A stretch of DNA of 64,000 nt from Natronosporangium sp035305625 (GCA_963809545.1 CAWEKD010000005.1:868001-932000), one strand, 5' to 3'. Positions 53,539-62,577 are shown, counted from the stretch's first letter. Program-made: numbers and translations. The notes: generated by a model not told the origin, from the sequence alone.

Positions 53539-54378
53539 TCAGAAGGAGCCACCAAACACCAGCAGACTCACATCCACGAGCGCTACCACCAGGAAGGCAC
53601 GAAACAGCGCGGTCGGCCGCCGGCCCCGTCGCCGGGCCCGGTGCCCGGCGTACCACCCGGCCGGCAGGGCCACTGTCGCGAGCAGTAACCCGGCGAGCCC
53701 GATCGGGGTAGGGGGCTGGGTGCGGCCGAACACCAGCACGGCGGTGGCGGCCAGCAACAGGCCCCCGGCGACCCGGCCCGCGCCGAGTTCCCCCAGGCGG
53801 TGCGGGGCGCCGCGGATGCCGGTGACGGCGTCCTCCGCGAGGTCTGGCAGCACGTTGGCGAAGTGCGCCCCGCTGCCCAGCAGGGCGCCGGCGAGGACCA
53901 GCCACCCCGGTGGGGTGGCGGGCAGCGCCAGCACCACGAAGGCCGGTAGGGCCGCGAAGGAGCAGGCGTACGGCAGGGGTGACAGCACTGTCCGCTTCAG
54001 TGGCCAGTTGTAGGCCAGCCCACTGATCAGGCCGACCGTGGCCACTGCCGTCGGGATGGGGCCGAATGGGGTGGCCAGCAGGACGGTCGCCACCGCCGCC
54101 ACGGCGGCGGCCACGGTGACCGTCCGGCGAGACACCTGTCCGGTGGCGATCGGCTTGTCGGTCCGCTTGACCGCCTGGTCCCGGTCGGCGTCCAGCGCGT
54201 CGTTGGCCCAACCCACCGCCAGCTGGCTGGCCGCGATAGTGGCGGTGACCAGGGCAGCGTCGCCGCCCCGATGCCCCACCGCGAGCGCCAACCCTGCCGC
54301 CACCGCGGTCACCGCCACCGTCGGCTCCGGGTGGCAGGCGCGGGCGAGTCCCGCCAGTCGTCGGGCGAGTGTGCTCAT
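53539..54378 (-). CDS. UbiA-family prenyltransferase (secondary-metabolite type)
   Basis: 279-aa membrane prenyltransferase with about nine helices. Asp motifs: NDALDADRDQAVKRTDKPIA (NDxxDxxxD) and LPDLAEDAVTG (DxxxD). It is clearly distinct from the menaquinone UbiA at 19.8-20.8 kb, being shorter with a different N-terminus. It is divergent from a methyltransferase/flavoprotein/type III PKS operon, which suggests prenylation of that polyketide. The ATG at 54378 was chosen because TTAACT lies six bases before it and the protein then begins at the first helix; 54429 is an alternative. Confidence 0.82.
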   Translation of the reverse strand: MSTLARRLAGLARACHPEPTVAVTAVAAGLALAVGHRGGDAALVTATIAASQLAVGWANDALDADRDQAVKRTDKPIATGQVSRRTVTVAAAVAAVATVLLATPFGPIPTAVATVGLISGLAYNWPLKRTVLSPLPYACSFAALPAFVVLALPATPPGWLVLAGALLGSGAHFANVLPDLAEDAVTGIRGAPHRLGELGAGRVAGGLLLAATAVLVFGRTQPPTPIGLAGLLLATVALPAGWYAGHRARRRGRRPTALFRAFLVVALVDVSLLVFGGSF

Positions 54379-54384
54379 TGTCGC

Positions 54385-54390
54385 AGTTAA
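54385..54390 (-). promoter_or_regulatory. -10-like hexamer of a leaderless start (UbiA gene)
   Basis: Minus-strand TTAACT, six bases (GCGACA), then the ATG at 54378. It forms one side of a 102-bp divergent promoter region. Confidence 0.35.
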
Positions 54391-54468
54391 CACCCTCACC
54401 GCCTGATCGCGCATCTGGCGACGAAGCATCAGTTTCGTTCCTCCCTGGCCGGTTGCTCCGGTTTATGC

Positions 54469-54474
54469 CAGACT
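54469..54474 (+). promoter_or_regulatory. -10-like hexamer of a leaderless start (methyltransferase operon)
   Basis: CAGACT, six bases (CAAACC), then the GTG at 54481. It would drive the methyltransferase-flavoprotein-PKS operon. Confidence 0.42.
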
Positions 54475-54480
54475 CAAACC

Positions 54481-55218
54481 GTGCCCACACCGGTTCGGCC
54501 CCGTAACGATCCCCGGCTGTATGACGATCTGGCCGAGCAGTGGTGGCAGCCGAACGGGGCGTTCGTGATGCTGCACTGGCTGGCGCGGGCCCGGGCGGCG
54601 CTGATTCCGCCGGCTACGCGGGCAGGCGCGGTGCTGGTGGACATCGGCTGTGGGGGCGGGGTGATGGCACCCCACCTGGCCGGTAAGGGATACCGGCATG
54701 TGGGCGTCGATTTCACCGGTTCGGCGCTGCGGCAGGCCGCCGCCCACGGGGTGACGGTGGTGCAGGGAGACGCAACCGCGTTGCCGCTGGCCGACGGGTG
54801 CGCGGACGTGGTAGCCGCGGGTGAGCTGTTCGAACACGTACCGGACCTGTCGGCGGCGGTACGGGAGGCGTGCCGGGTGCTTCGACCGGGCGGGCTGCTG
54901 GTGGCGGACACCGTGAACGCCACGTGGGCCGCCCGACTGGTGGCGGTCTGGCTCGGGGAGCGGATCCCCGGCGGAGCGCCACCGGGGATTCACGACCCGG
55001 CGCTGTTCGTGCCGCCGAAGCGGCTGATCGCCGAGTGCGCCCGGCACGGGGTGGCGTTACAGGTGCGGGGGATCCGGCCGGCCGTGGGGTCGATGCTGCG
55101 CTGGCTGCTGCGGCGCCAGGGGGAGGTGCCGATGGTGGCCACCCGGTCCACGGCCGTGCTGTACCAGGCGTGGGGAGTCCGCCGCCCCTGGCAGGAGACC
55201 GTGAAGGAGGCGGGATGA
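54481..55218 (+). CDS. SAM-dependent methyltransferase, UbiG-like
   Basis: 245-aa class I methyltransferase. SAM motif I is VLVDIGCGGGVMAPHLAGKG, then VGVDFTGSAL, GDATALPLADGCADVVAAGE and EACRVLRPGGLLVADTV. It has the 3-demethylubiquinol O-methyltransferase-like organisation, suitable for methylating a phenolic hydroxyl. It is the first gene of an operon with the dehydrogenase-like flavoprotein and the type III PKS (stop overlaps the next ATG). Phenolic-lipid clusters in Streptomyces griseus (srs) pair a type III PKS with such a methyltransferase. Confidence 0.82.
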   Translation: MPTPVRPRNDPRLYDDLAEQWWQPNGAFVMLHWLARARAALIPPATRAGAVLVDIGCGGGVMAPHLAGKGYRHVGVDFTGSALRQAAAHGVTVVQGDATALPLADGCADVVAAGELFEHVPDLSAAVREACRVLRPGGLLVADTVNATWAARLVAVWLGERIPGGAPPGIHDPALFVPPKRLIAECARHGVALQVRGIRPAVGSMLRWLLRRQGEVPMVATRSTAVLYQAWGVRRPWQETVKEAG

Positions 55219-56381
55219 CCGACTTAGCTGCGACCGCTGCGCGCCTGGCCACCCGATTCGCTGCCCGTGCCGCCGGCTATGACGCCACGGGAGATTTCCC
55301 GGTCGAGGACTTCTCCGACCTGCGGCGGGCCGGGCTGTGTGGGGTGCTGGTGCCTCCTCAGCTGGGTGGTGCCGGCGCGGGGTTCGCCGACTACACCACG
55401 GTGGCCTATGAGCTGGCGCGCGGTAACGGCGCCACCGCCTTGGTGTTCAACATGCACGCCTCGGTCACGGGCGCGATGGCGGCGGTGGATTCGGCGCTGG
55501 CCGGGGCGTTGGGGATGCCGGAGGAGGCGCTGGCGGCCCGGGACACGTTGCTGCGGGCCGCCGCCGAGGGCGCCTGGTACGCGGTGGCGATGAGTGAGCG
55601 TGGGGTCGGCTCCCGGCTCTCCCGGCTGACCACCCGCTACGAGCCAGTGGCCGGTGGCTACCGGATCCAGGGAGCGAAGACGTTCGTCTCGGGAGCCGGC
55701 TACGCCGACGGTTATCTCGTGGCGGCGCGGCGGGATGACGATCCGCAGGTGGTGTCCCAGTTCCTCGTCCCCGCCGATGTTCCCGGGCTGAAAGTGGAGC
55801 GCACCTGGGACGCGTTGGGCATGCGGGCCACGCGCTCGGATGACTTGCATCTGGACGTGACGGTGCCGCCCTCCGCGCTGCTCGGTGGGGTGGAAGGGCT
55901 GGCGTTGGCGGTGGCCCAGCTGATGCCGCACTGGTTGGTGGCCAGTTATGCGGCGGTGTACGTGGGGGTGGCGCGGGCAGCGGTGGACGCCGCGGTCGCT
56001 CACGTCACCGACCGGGGGCTGGACGGTCTGCCGGCGGTACGGGCACGGATCGGCCGGGCGGATGCGGCGGTGGCCGCCGCCCATCTGGTGGTGCAGGAGG
56101 CGGCGCGGCGGGTGGACGCTGCTCCCGGTGACCCTGAGACCAACCGGTGGGTGTGGCGGGCGAAGCTGTTGGCCGGCACCACCGCCGCCGACGTGGCGGC
56201 GTCGATGCTGGAGGCGGCCGGCACCTCCGCGACGCGTCGAGGGCATCCGCTCGAGCGGCTGTTCCGGGACGCCCGGTGCGGCTCACTGCAGCCGGCCACT
56301 TCGGACGTGTGCGCCGATTGGCTGGGGGTGGCCGCGTTGGGCGGCGATCCTGATCACGGAGGGACTGCGCCGCGATGGTAG
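55215..56381 (+). CDS. acyl-CoA dehydrogenase-like flavoprotein
   Basis: 388 aa with the acyl-CoA dehydrogenase fold (AVAMSERGVGSRLSRLTTRY, QGAKTFVSGAGYADGYLV, RTWDALGMRATRSDDLHLDV). At the usual catalytic Glu segment (family: (I/Y)EGT(S/T)D) this protein reads RDARCGSLQPATSDVCADWL, without the Glu. This is more like the flavin monooxygenase/oxidase branch or a dehydrogenase using another base. AAGGAGG lies four bases before the ATG. In the type III PKS operon it may desaturate or hydroxylate the starter or product. Compare the true dehydrogenase at 1951-3120, which keeps EEGTSDIQR. Confidence 0.75.
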   Translation: MTDLAATAARLATRFAARAAGYDATGDFPVEDFSDLRRAGLCGVLVPPQLGGAGAGFADYTTVAYELARGNGATALVFNMHASVTGAMAAVDSALAGALGMPEEALAARDTLLRAAAEGAWYAVAMSERGVGSRLSRLTTRYEPVAGGYRIQGAKTFVSGAGYADGYLVAARRDDDPQVVSQFLVPADVPGLKVERTWDALGMRATRSDDLHLDVTVPPSALLGGVEGLALAVAQLMPHWLVASYAAVYVGVARAAVDAAVAHVTDRGLDGLPAVRARIGRADAAVAAAHLVVQEAARRVDAAPGDPETNRWVWRAKLLAGTTAADVAASMLEAAGTSATRRGHPLERLFRDARCGSLQPATSDVCADWLGVAALGGDPDHGGTAPRW

Positions 56382-57406
56382 CGGTGGTGGCCGGGATCGG
56401 GGTGGCCACACCGCCCGGAGCGACCCAGGCAGAATTGTGGGCGGGGTTCTTCGCCGAGCACTACCCCAGCCCGGTCCGCGCCCTGGCTCAACGGATCTTC
56501 ACCAACGCCGGGGTGGCTACGCGCCACGCCGTGGTGAACCCGTTGCTGGAGGACGTCTCGACCTGGAGCACCGGGGCCCGGATGCGTCGCTATCTGGTGG
56601 AGGCGATGCCGCTGGCCAAGTCGGCGGTCAGCGCCGCGCTGGCCGACGCGCGCCTGGACCCGGCCGAGGTGGGGCTGTTGGCGGTGTGCTCCTGCACCGG
56701 CTACGCCACCCCGGGTTTGGACATCCTGCTGGCCCGGGATCTGGGATTGGCCGCCGACTGTCGGCGGCTGTTCGTCGGGCACATGGGCTGTTACGCGGCG
56801 CTGCCGGGGTTGGCACACGCCGCGGACTTCGTCACCGTGCACGGCCGTCCGGCGGTGTTGCTCTGTGCCGAGTTGCCCAGCCTGCATCTGCAGCCACCGA
56901 CGGCGGAGACGGGGCAGATCGTGGCCCATGCCCTGTTTTCGGACGCGGCGGCGGCGGTGGTGGTGGCGCCGGACGGGTCCGGGTACGAGCTGGTGCAGGT
57001 CGGCTCGCTCACCGATCCCACTACCGCCGACCACATGACCTGGGACATGACTGACCTGGGGTTTCGGATGGGGCTGTCCCCGCGGGTGCCGGACGTGCTG
57101 GCCGCCCGGGTTGCGGGGTTCGTGGATGGGCTGTTGGCGCAGGTGGGTTGGCAGCGGGAGCAGGTGGACGGCTGGGCGGTCCACCCGGGGGGACCGCAGA
57201 TCCTGAATGTGGTCGAGCGGGAGCTACAGCTGGCGGAGACGGCGCTGGCCGGTTCTCGGCAGGTGCTGGCCGAGCACGGCAACTGCTCTTCGCCCACGGT
57301 GTTGCTGGTGCTGGACCGACTGCGGCGGTACCGCCCGCCCCGGGTGGTGATGATGGCGTTCGGCCCCGGATTGACGCTGTACGCCGCGCTGTTGGCGGCC
57401 CGCTGA
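56375..57406 (+). CDS. type III polyketide synthase
   Basis: 343-aa chalcone-synthase-fold enzyme that extends an acyl-CoA with malonyl units and cyclises the product. The catalytic triad is in place: Cys in VGHMGCYAALPGL (about 130), His in AVHPGGPQIL, Asn in EHGNCSSPTV. The C-terminal MMAFGPGLTLYAALL is the family GFGPG loop variant. It overlaps the flavoprotein stop by seven bases. Combined with methyltransferase and UbiA genes, an alkylresorcinol/pyrone or similar phenolic lipid that is methylated and prenylated is likely. Confidence 0.9.
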   Translation: MVAVVAGIGVATPPGATQAELWAGFFAEHYPSPVRALAQRIFTNAGVATRHAVVNPLLEDVSTWSTGARMRRYLVEAMPLAKSAVSAALADARLDPAEVGLLAVCSCTGYATPGLDILLARDLGLAADCRRLFVGHMGCYAALPGLAHAADFVTVHGRPAVLLCAELPSLHLQPPTAETGQIVAHALFSDAAAAVVVAPDGSGYELVQVGSLTDPTTADHMTWDMTDLGFRMGLSPRVPDVLAARVAGFVDGLLAQVGWQREQVDGWAVHPGGPQILNVVERELQLAETALAGSRQVLAEHGNCSSPTVLLVLDRLRRYRPPRVVMMAFGPGLTLYAALLAAR

Positions 57407-57416
57407 GCCTCCGGCG

Positions 57417-57458
57417 CCGGCGTGCCCGGTCCGGGAGTGCCCGATCCGGGCGCGCCGG
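57417..57458. terminator. terminator between the type III PKS and the thiol-like protein gene
   Basis: CCGGCGTGCCCGG (57417-57429) pairs with CCGGGCGCGCCGG (57446-57458), 13 bp with one G-U wobble, and an inner CGGG-AGTG-CCCG stem continues the hairpin. It starts 11 bp after the PKS stop, between convergent genes. Confidence 0.75.
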
Positions 57459-57472
57459 GGACGGATCCCCGC

Positions 57473-58199
57473 TCAGGCGGCCAGATCGGCCAGCTCGCGG
57501 TGGTAGGGAGCGAGCGAGTCGGCCGCCGGAACGACGTGGGTGATGTGGCCCTGCGCGTTGACCAACACCACGGTGGCGGCCTCGGTGGAGGGCCGAGTTG
57601 CAGGCCCGCCGAATCAATCCGTTGGGATCGGCCAGCCGCAGCGGCGGGGTGGCGCCGGAGTCGGTCTCTACCGGCGGCGGTGGGGAGTGCCCGACCGCCA
57701 CGACGTGAACGCCCGGGGGCGCCGCCGCCGTGGTCTCTGCCAGTAGTCGCTCGCAGGAGCAGGTCTCGACCAGCAGCAAGACCATCGGGGCGTGGTCAGC
57801 CAGCGGACGAGGCTGTCCAGAGTGGTCGGTGAGGGTGACCGCCGGCACCGATCGGCCGATCGGTTCGGCGGGCGGGCGGGACATGTCGGCGCTTGACCAG
57901 CCCATCACGATCAGGCCCGCCATGGCGACGGCTATCGCGACCACGACCATCAGCAGTGGCGGACCAAGCGCCGAGCGGACGTGGAACCGCGGACTGGCCA
58001 GAAAGCGACGACCGGGCCGGAACGGCCGCTTCCGCGCCAGTTCCTGCCGAATCTGCTCGGCCTCCTCTGCCAACTCCGAGACGTCGTCAGGGATCGTGAG
58101 GTCGCCCCATTCCGGTGGCAGAGGCGGCAGCTCCGGCTCTCGGGACCGGTCGCCCTCGGGCGGTGGATCGCCACCGTTCCCGCCGTAGTGCGTGCCCAT
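57473..58199 (-). CDS. membrane-anchored TlpA/thioredoxin-like protein (one frameshift as written)
   Basis: About 241 residues. An acidic cytoplasmic N-terminus (about 1-70) is followed by one helix (PLLMVVVAIAVAMAGLIVMG) and an extracytoplasmic domain: IGRSVPAVTLTDHSGQPRPL, VLLLVETCSCERLLAETT, LADPNGLIRRACNS. An extra base near 57593 is followed in the next frame by EAATVVLVNAQGHITHVVPA and the end at 57473. The order of strands fits a TlpA/peroxiredoxin-like fold, but CSC replaces the usual CxxC, so a redox role is uncertain. AAGGAG precedes the ATG at 58199. Divergent from carD across 305 bp. Confidence 0.65.
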
Positions 58200-58504
58200 C
58201 GTCGAGCTCCTTGGGCTTCGAGCTGCTGGGGTTTCGCGCTTTCCGACGCGATTTGTCCACCATCTTCACTGTCCCGCATTCCCGGCTGGATCGCTACGGG
58301 TTGTGGGAACTCGGTCTCGACCGGTTGATCCTACCTTCGACATCAGTGATATAATCGGACGACAAATTTCACTTTAGAAGCGATGGGTGGTAGCCGTCGG
58401 GTCTCGGTCGTTGCCGCGCTGACCTGCGGGAACAGTCCCACCAGGGGTGGAGGGGACAGATCGAAGCGTGTTACCCTTGACACAGCGAAAGGGGTTTCGA
58501 ACCT
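58200..58504. other. gene-free divergent region before carD
   Basis: A 305-bp region, clearly AT-richer around 58335-58385 than anything nearby. It contains a near-consensus promoter (next entry) and the carD leader, including a run of AAAGGGG ahead of carD. No open frame with coding character was seen. Confidence 0.5.
58325..58355 (+). promoter_or_regulatory. promoter candidate for carD
   Basis: TTGATC (58325) and a perfect TATAAT (58350-58355) are separated by 19 bases, slightly long. This is the only exact TATAAT I noticed in the window. It would give a carD leader of about 140 nt. Confidence 0.4.
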
Positions 58505-58991
58505 ATGGCTTTCAGTGTCGGCGAGACCGTTGTTTACCCCCACCACGGGGCCGCACTCATCGAGGCAATCGAGACCCGGGTCGTCAAGGGCGAGGAAAAG
58601 CAATATCTCGTCCTTAGGGTCGCGCAGGGCGATCTGACGGTACGGGTGCCTGCGGAGAATGCCGAGATCGTCGGAGTGCGGGAAGTGGTGGGCGAGGAGG
58701 GCCTGAACAAGGTCTTCGACGTCCTCCGCGCTCCGCACACCGAGGAGCCGACCAACTGGTCCCGGCGGTACAAGGCGAACCTGGAGAAGCTGGCCTCCGG
58801 CAACCCGCTCAAGGTTGCGGAGGTCGTCCGTGACCTGTGGCGCCGGGAGCGGGAGCGGGGGCTGTCCGCGGGTGAGAAGCGGATGCTCTCCAAGGCGCGC
58901 GACATTCTGGTGGGCGAGGTCGCGCTCTGCCGAGCAGAGCAGCAAGGCCGAGGCGGAGGTCCTCCTCGACAAGGTGCTGGCCGAGTCGTAG
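58505..58991 (+). CDS. carD: CarD-family transcriptional regulator (one frameshift near the end)
   Basis: RNA-polymerase-binding regulator that stabilises open complexes at rRNA and other promoters; about 161 aa. The N-terminal RID (FSVGETVVYPHHGAALIEAI, IETRVVKGEEKQYLVLRV) and C-terminal DNA-binding helices (NWSRRYKANLEKLASGNPLK, DLWRRERERGLSAGEKRML) are intact. An extra T near 58928 shifts the last 20 codons; the restored end is AEQSSKAEAEVLLDKVLAES with TAG at 58991. AAAGGGG precedes the ATG. carD-ispD-ispF is a conserved actinobacterial order. Confidence 0.9.
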
Positions 58992-59023
58992 CGGTCGCCA
59001 CGACCGTGTTGTCACCTGGGACC

Positions 59024-59772
59024 GTGACATAACCGGCAGCTCTCCCCGCGCGTACGTCGCAGCGGTCGTCGCGGCAGGCGGTGCCGGCCTGCGGCTAGGG
59101 GCCGGGCCACCCAAGGCGCTGCGACTGTTGGCGGGCGAACCTCTGCTGGTACACGCTGGCCGAGCGATCATCGCCGCCGACCGCTCGGGTGCCCTCGTGG
59201 TGGCGGCACCCCCTGGCCGGGAGGAGGAGACCCGCCAGCTGCTGGCGAGTGCGCTTCCGACTACCCGGCCGACCGCGTGCGGGTGGTGACCGGAGGCGCC
59301 CAACGGCAGGAGTCGGTAGCGGCTGCGCTGGCGGCCGTTCCTGCCGGCCTGGATATCGTGCTGGTGCACGACGCCGCCCGGGCGCTGGTGCCCGCCCGCG
59401 CTGATCCAGGAGGTGGCGGTCGCCGTCCATGGTGGCCACGAGGCGGTGATCCCGGTGCTACCGGTGGTGGACACCATCACCCAGGTCGGGCCGACGGAGA
59501 AGTAGTGCGGGCAGCCCGACCGCTCCACCCTGCGGGCGGTGCAGACGCCACAGGGTTTCCGGCGGACGGTGCTCGAGGCGGCCCACGCCGCGGCCACCGA
59601 CACGTTCGCCACCGACGACGCCGGCCTGGTCGAGCCGGCTGGGGGTGCCGGTGCACGCCATCCCCGGTTCTCCGCGAGCCTTGAAGATCACCCGCCCGCT
59701 CGACCTGCTCTGGCCGAGCACCTGCTGCGCGGGCGCCGGCCGGGCGTCGAGCGCGTACTCCTGGTCGCATGA
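59024..59772 (+). CDS. ispD: 2-C-methyl-D-erythritol 4-phosphate cytidylyltransferase (frame broken as written)
   Basis: MEP-pathway enzyme making CDP-methylerythritol. Recognisable pieces: YVAAVVAAGGAGLRLGAGPP (CTP loop), VTGGAQRQESVAAALAAVPA, LDIVLVHDAARALVPA, HEAVIPVLPVVDTITQVGPT, LRAVQTPQGFRRTVLEAAHA and a C-terminal HLLRGRRPGVERVLLVA ending at 59772. At least four shifts separate them (near 59150, 59265, 59400, 59500-59520 and 59645). The exact start is unclear; GTG 59024 needs one corrected base. The stop overlaps the ispF ATG (ATGA). Confidence 0.8.
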
Positions 59773-60357
59773 TCGTGCCCCGGGTGGGATCGGCACCGAC
59801 GTGCACGCGTTCGACCCGGATCGACCGTGCTGGGTGGCGGGGCTGCACTGGCCGGGTGACCCGGGTTGGCCGGGCACTCGGACGGGGACGTGGCCGCCCA
59901 CGCCGCCTGCGACGCGTTGCTGTCCGCCGCCGGGTTAGGGGATCTCGGCAGCAATTTCGGGGTGGCGGAGCCCGAGTGGGCCGGGGCCGCCGGGGCGGTG
60001 CTGTTGGCCGAGACCGCTCGCCGGGTCCGCGCCGCCGGCTACACGATCGGCAACGTCTCCATTCAGGTGATCGGGGTTAGGCCGAAGCTCGGGCCGCGTC
60101 GCCAGGAGGCGCAACAGGTGCTCTCCGAGGCGGTGGGCGCCCCCGTCACCGTTTCCGGGACCACCACCGATGGACTGGGGCTGACGGGGCGCGGGGAGGG
60201 GTTGGCCGGGCTGGCGGTCGCGTTGATCTATCCCACGCGGGGAGCCGGAGCCAGGCTCCGTGACCGACTCCACTCCGGCATAGGCTTGCGGACGTGTCCG
60301 CTGACGCCACCGAGCTCGAGGGCTATCTCCGTCGGGCGGAGCTGCTGGCTGAGCTAG
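59769..60357 (+). CDS. ispF: 2-C-methyl-D-erythritol 2,4-cyclodiphosphate synthase (frame broken as written)
   Basis: Next MEP-pathway enzyme, coupled to ispD. Start MIVPRV; after a missing base near 59792 the frame reads GTDVHAFDPDRPCWVAGLHW (metal-binding DxH). After a second shift near 59875 it reads LAGHSDGDVAAHAACDALLS, AAGLGDLGSNF, VSIQVIGVRPKLGPRRQEAQ and TTTDGLGLTGRGEGLAGLAV. The family end is expected near 60250; the written frame only stops at 60357, overlapping the next gene, so the 3' end may also carry an indel. Confidence 0.82.
60281..60286 (+). promoter_or_regulatory. -10-like hexamer of a probable leaderless start (TPR gene)
   Basis: TAGGCT, seven bases, then the GTG at 60294. 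One base longer than the usual spacing in this window. Confidence 0.3.
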
Positions 60358-61328
60358 GGCGCTACGAGGACGCGCTCACCGAACTGACGGCCGCGGCGAC
60401 GCTTGCCGCCGACCGATCCGCGGGTGCCGGAGCTGTGCGCGCGGGTGCGGCTGGCCGCGGATCAGCCGGAGGCGGCCCTGGCGGAGGCGGAGCGGCTGCT
60501 GACGGCGGCCCCCGACCATCTGCCGGCGCTGGTGGTCCGAGGGCACGCCTTGGTCGACCTGGAGCGGTACGCTGAGGCGGCCGACACCGCGGACCGGATC
60601 ATCGCCCTCGGCCCCGACGGACCCGTACGCGCTCAGCCAGCGCGGCCGCGATCCGGTCGGAGTCCCGCAACGGGCAGCCGGCGCTGGACGCGGTCTGGCA
60701 GGCGGTCCGCCTGGCGCCGGCAGAGCCGCTGGGGCACCTGGTGCTTGCCCTGGTGGCGGCCCGGCTCCAACTGTCCGAATTGGCCGAACGGGCTTACCGG
60801 GAGGCCTTGGCACGGGATCCGCAGCTGGCCGATGCCGTGAATGAGATGGGGTTGGGAAGGTGGCAGCGGCGCCGCTACGCCCGGGCGTTGGCGGAGTTGG
60901 TGGCGGTGGAAGTCCCGGCCTCGCCCGACCAACCGGACCTGCCCCACGAGCTGTCGCCGCGGCCGGCGGGGCACGGCTGGGCGGTGCCCCTGATCGGCTA
61001 CGGCGCGCTGGTGCCGATCCTGGGGGCGCTGGCGGTGGCGCTGCTGGCGGTGGGCAGTGACCTCCTCGGTCGCCTCGCCGCGCTGGTGGTCGCGGGGGGC
61101 GCGGTGGCGACGGTGGCGGTGCTGGCCCACCGGATGGGGATCAGCCTGCCCCTCGCCCTGCCGGCGCTGTGGCGCGCTGATCGCCTGCTCGGGGCGGCGG
61201 TCGGCGCGGTCCTCGCCTCACCCCTGGGGTTGGTGGGGTACGCGCTGCTCGGAGCCCCGGCGCTGGTGATCGTCGCGATGGGACTGGCGGTGGCGGCCGA
61301 GCTGCTCCTGATCTTCCGGAGCCGGTGA
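60294..61328 (+). CDS. TPR-repeat protein with C-terminal membrane helices (frame broken as written)
   Basis: About 340 residues. An N-terminal run of tetratricopeptide-like repeats (ELEGYLRRAELLAELGRYED; after a shift near 60405, AADQPEAALAEAERLLTAAP and RGHALVDLERYAEAADTADR; after another near 60625, SELAERAYREALARDPQLAD) is followed by four hydrophobic helices (VPLIGYGALVPILGALAVAL, LAALVVAGGAVATVAVL, LLGAAVGAVLASPLGLVGYA, LVIVAMGLAVAAELLLIF). TPR before membrane segments suggests a scaffold facing the cytoplasm. Function unknown. Convergent with hmgA. Confidence 0.7.
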
Positions 61329-61359
61329 GCCCGGGCGAGGCGCCGGGCTCACCGGATGG

Positions 61360-62540
61360 TCAGGAAAGTCGGGACCAGGTCCAGGCGTACTCCTCGTCCT
61401 CGATCGCGAACGCGGGTTCGCACAGGTCCAGCGGGCGGAACGTGTCGATCATGACCGCCAGCTCGTCGAAGTACTCCACGCCGATGCGACCGCTCCACCG
61501 CACCCGGCTGGGGGCCGTGGGTGAACCCGCCGGGTGCAGCGAGATCGACCCCTGCCGATGCCGGAGCCGCGCCGGGCCTCGTAGTTGCCGCCGGTGTAGA
61601 ACAGCACCTCGTCGGAGTCGACGTTGTGGTGGTTGTACGGCACCGGGATCGCCTGCGGGTGGTAGTCGACCTTGCGGGGCACGAACGAGCAGATGACGAA
61701 GTTCGGGTCCCTCGAAGGTCTGGTGCACCGGCGGCGGCTGGTGCACCCGGCCGGTGATCGGCTCGAAGTCGTGGATGGAGAACGCCCACGGGTACAGGCA
61801 GCCGTCCCAGCCCACCACGTCGAACGGGTGGTGCGCGTAGACGTGCCGGGTCCAGGCGATCCCGCCCCGACCCGGTGCTGGACGTACACCTCGACGTCGG
61901 TGCCGTCGACCAGCAGCGGCTCGGTCGGGGCCGCGCAGGTCGCGCTCGCAGTACGGGGCGTGCTCCAGGAACTGGCCGCGCACCGACAGGTAGCGCTTGG
62001 GCGGACCGATGTGGCCGGTCGGCCTCGACGATCAGCAGTCGGACCGGGCTGCTCGACCGGCACAGCCGGTAGATCACCGAGGTCGGGATGATCGACGTAG
62101 TCGCCGGCGGTCAGCTCGAGCACCCCGAACGCGGACTCGAGTCCGGGCGGTGCCCGACTCCACGTAGAGGCACTCGTCGCCGATCGCGTTGCGGTACAGC
62201 GGCGAGGGGCGGTCGGCGACCACGTAGGAGATCCGGACAGTCGTCGTTGGCGAGCAGGTAGCTGCCGGCCGAGCACCGCGTCGCCGCCGACGTCGAGCTT
62301 GTGGGTGCGCAGGTGCCGGGGCTTGAGCGGCAGGTTCGGCGAGCGGGTCCAGGCGGCGGGGCTGGTACGCGCTCGGCGGCCACGATCGCGGTCGGCAGGT
62401 GGCGGTGGTAGAGCAGCGAGGAGTCCGAGGAGAAGCCCTCCTGGCCCATCAGCTCCTCGGCGTAGAGGCTGCCGTCAGGCTGCCGGAACTGGGTGTGCCG
62501 TTTGCGGCGGGACTTCGCCGACGCTGCGGTAGTACGGCAT
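61360..62540 (-). CDS. hmgA: homogentisate 1,2-dioxygenase (frame broken as written)
   Basis: Ring-cleaving iron dioxygenase of tyrosine breakdown, about 390 codons in at least six frame pieces. Recognisable: MPYYRSVGE, FRQPDGSLYAEELMGQEGFS and SSLLYHRHLPTAIVAAE at the start; VVGWDGCLYPWAFSIHDFEP and ITGRVHQPPPVHQTFEG; VDYHPQAIPVPYNHHNVDSD and EVLFYTGGNYEARRG (metal-ligand His/Glu region); THGPQP; and the end FRPLDLCEPAFAIEDEEYAW with TGA at 61360. The ATG at 62540 follows AGGGG. Divergent from a fahA-linked operon across a region with two palindromes. Confidence 0.85.
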
Positions 62541-62577
62541 GTGTGACCCCTTATGTCCCAGATGCTCGACCGTAGCG

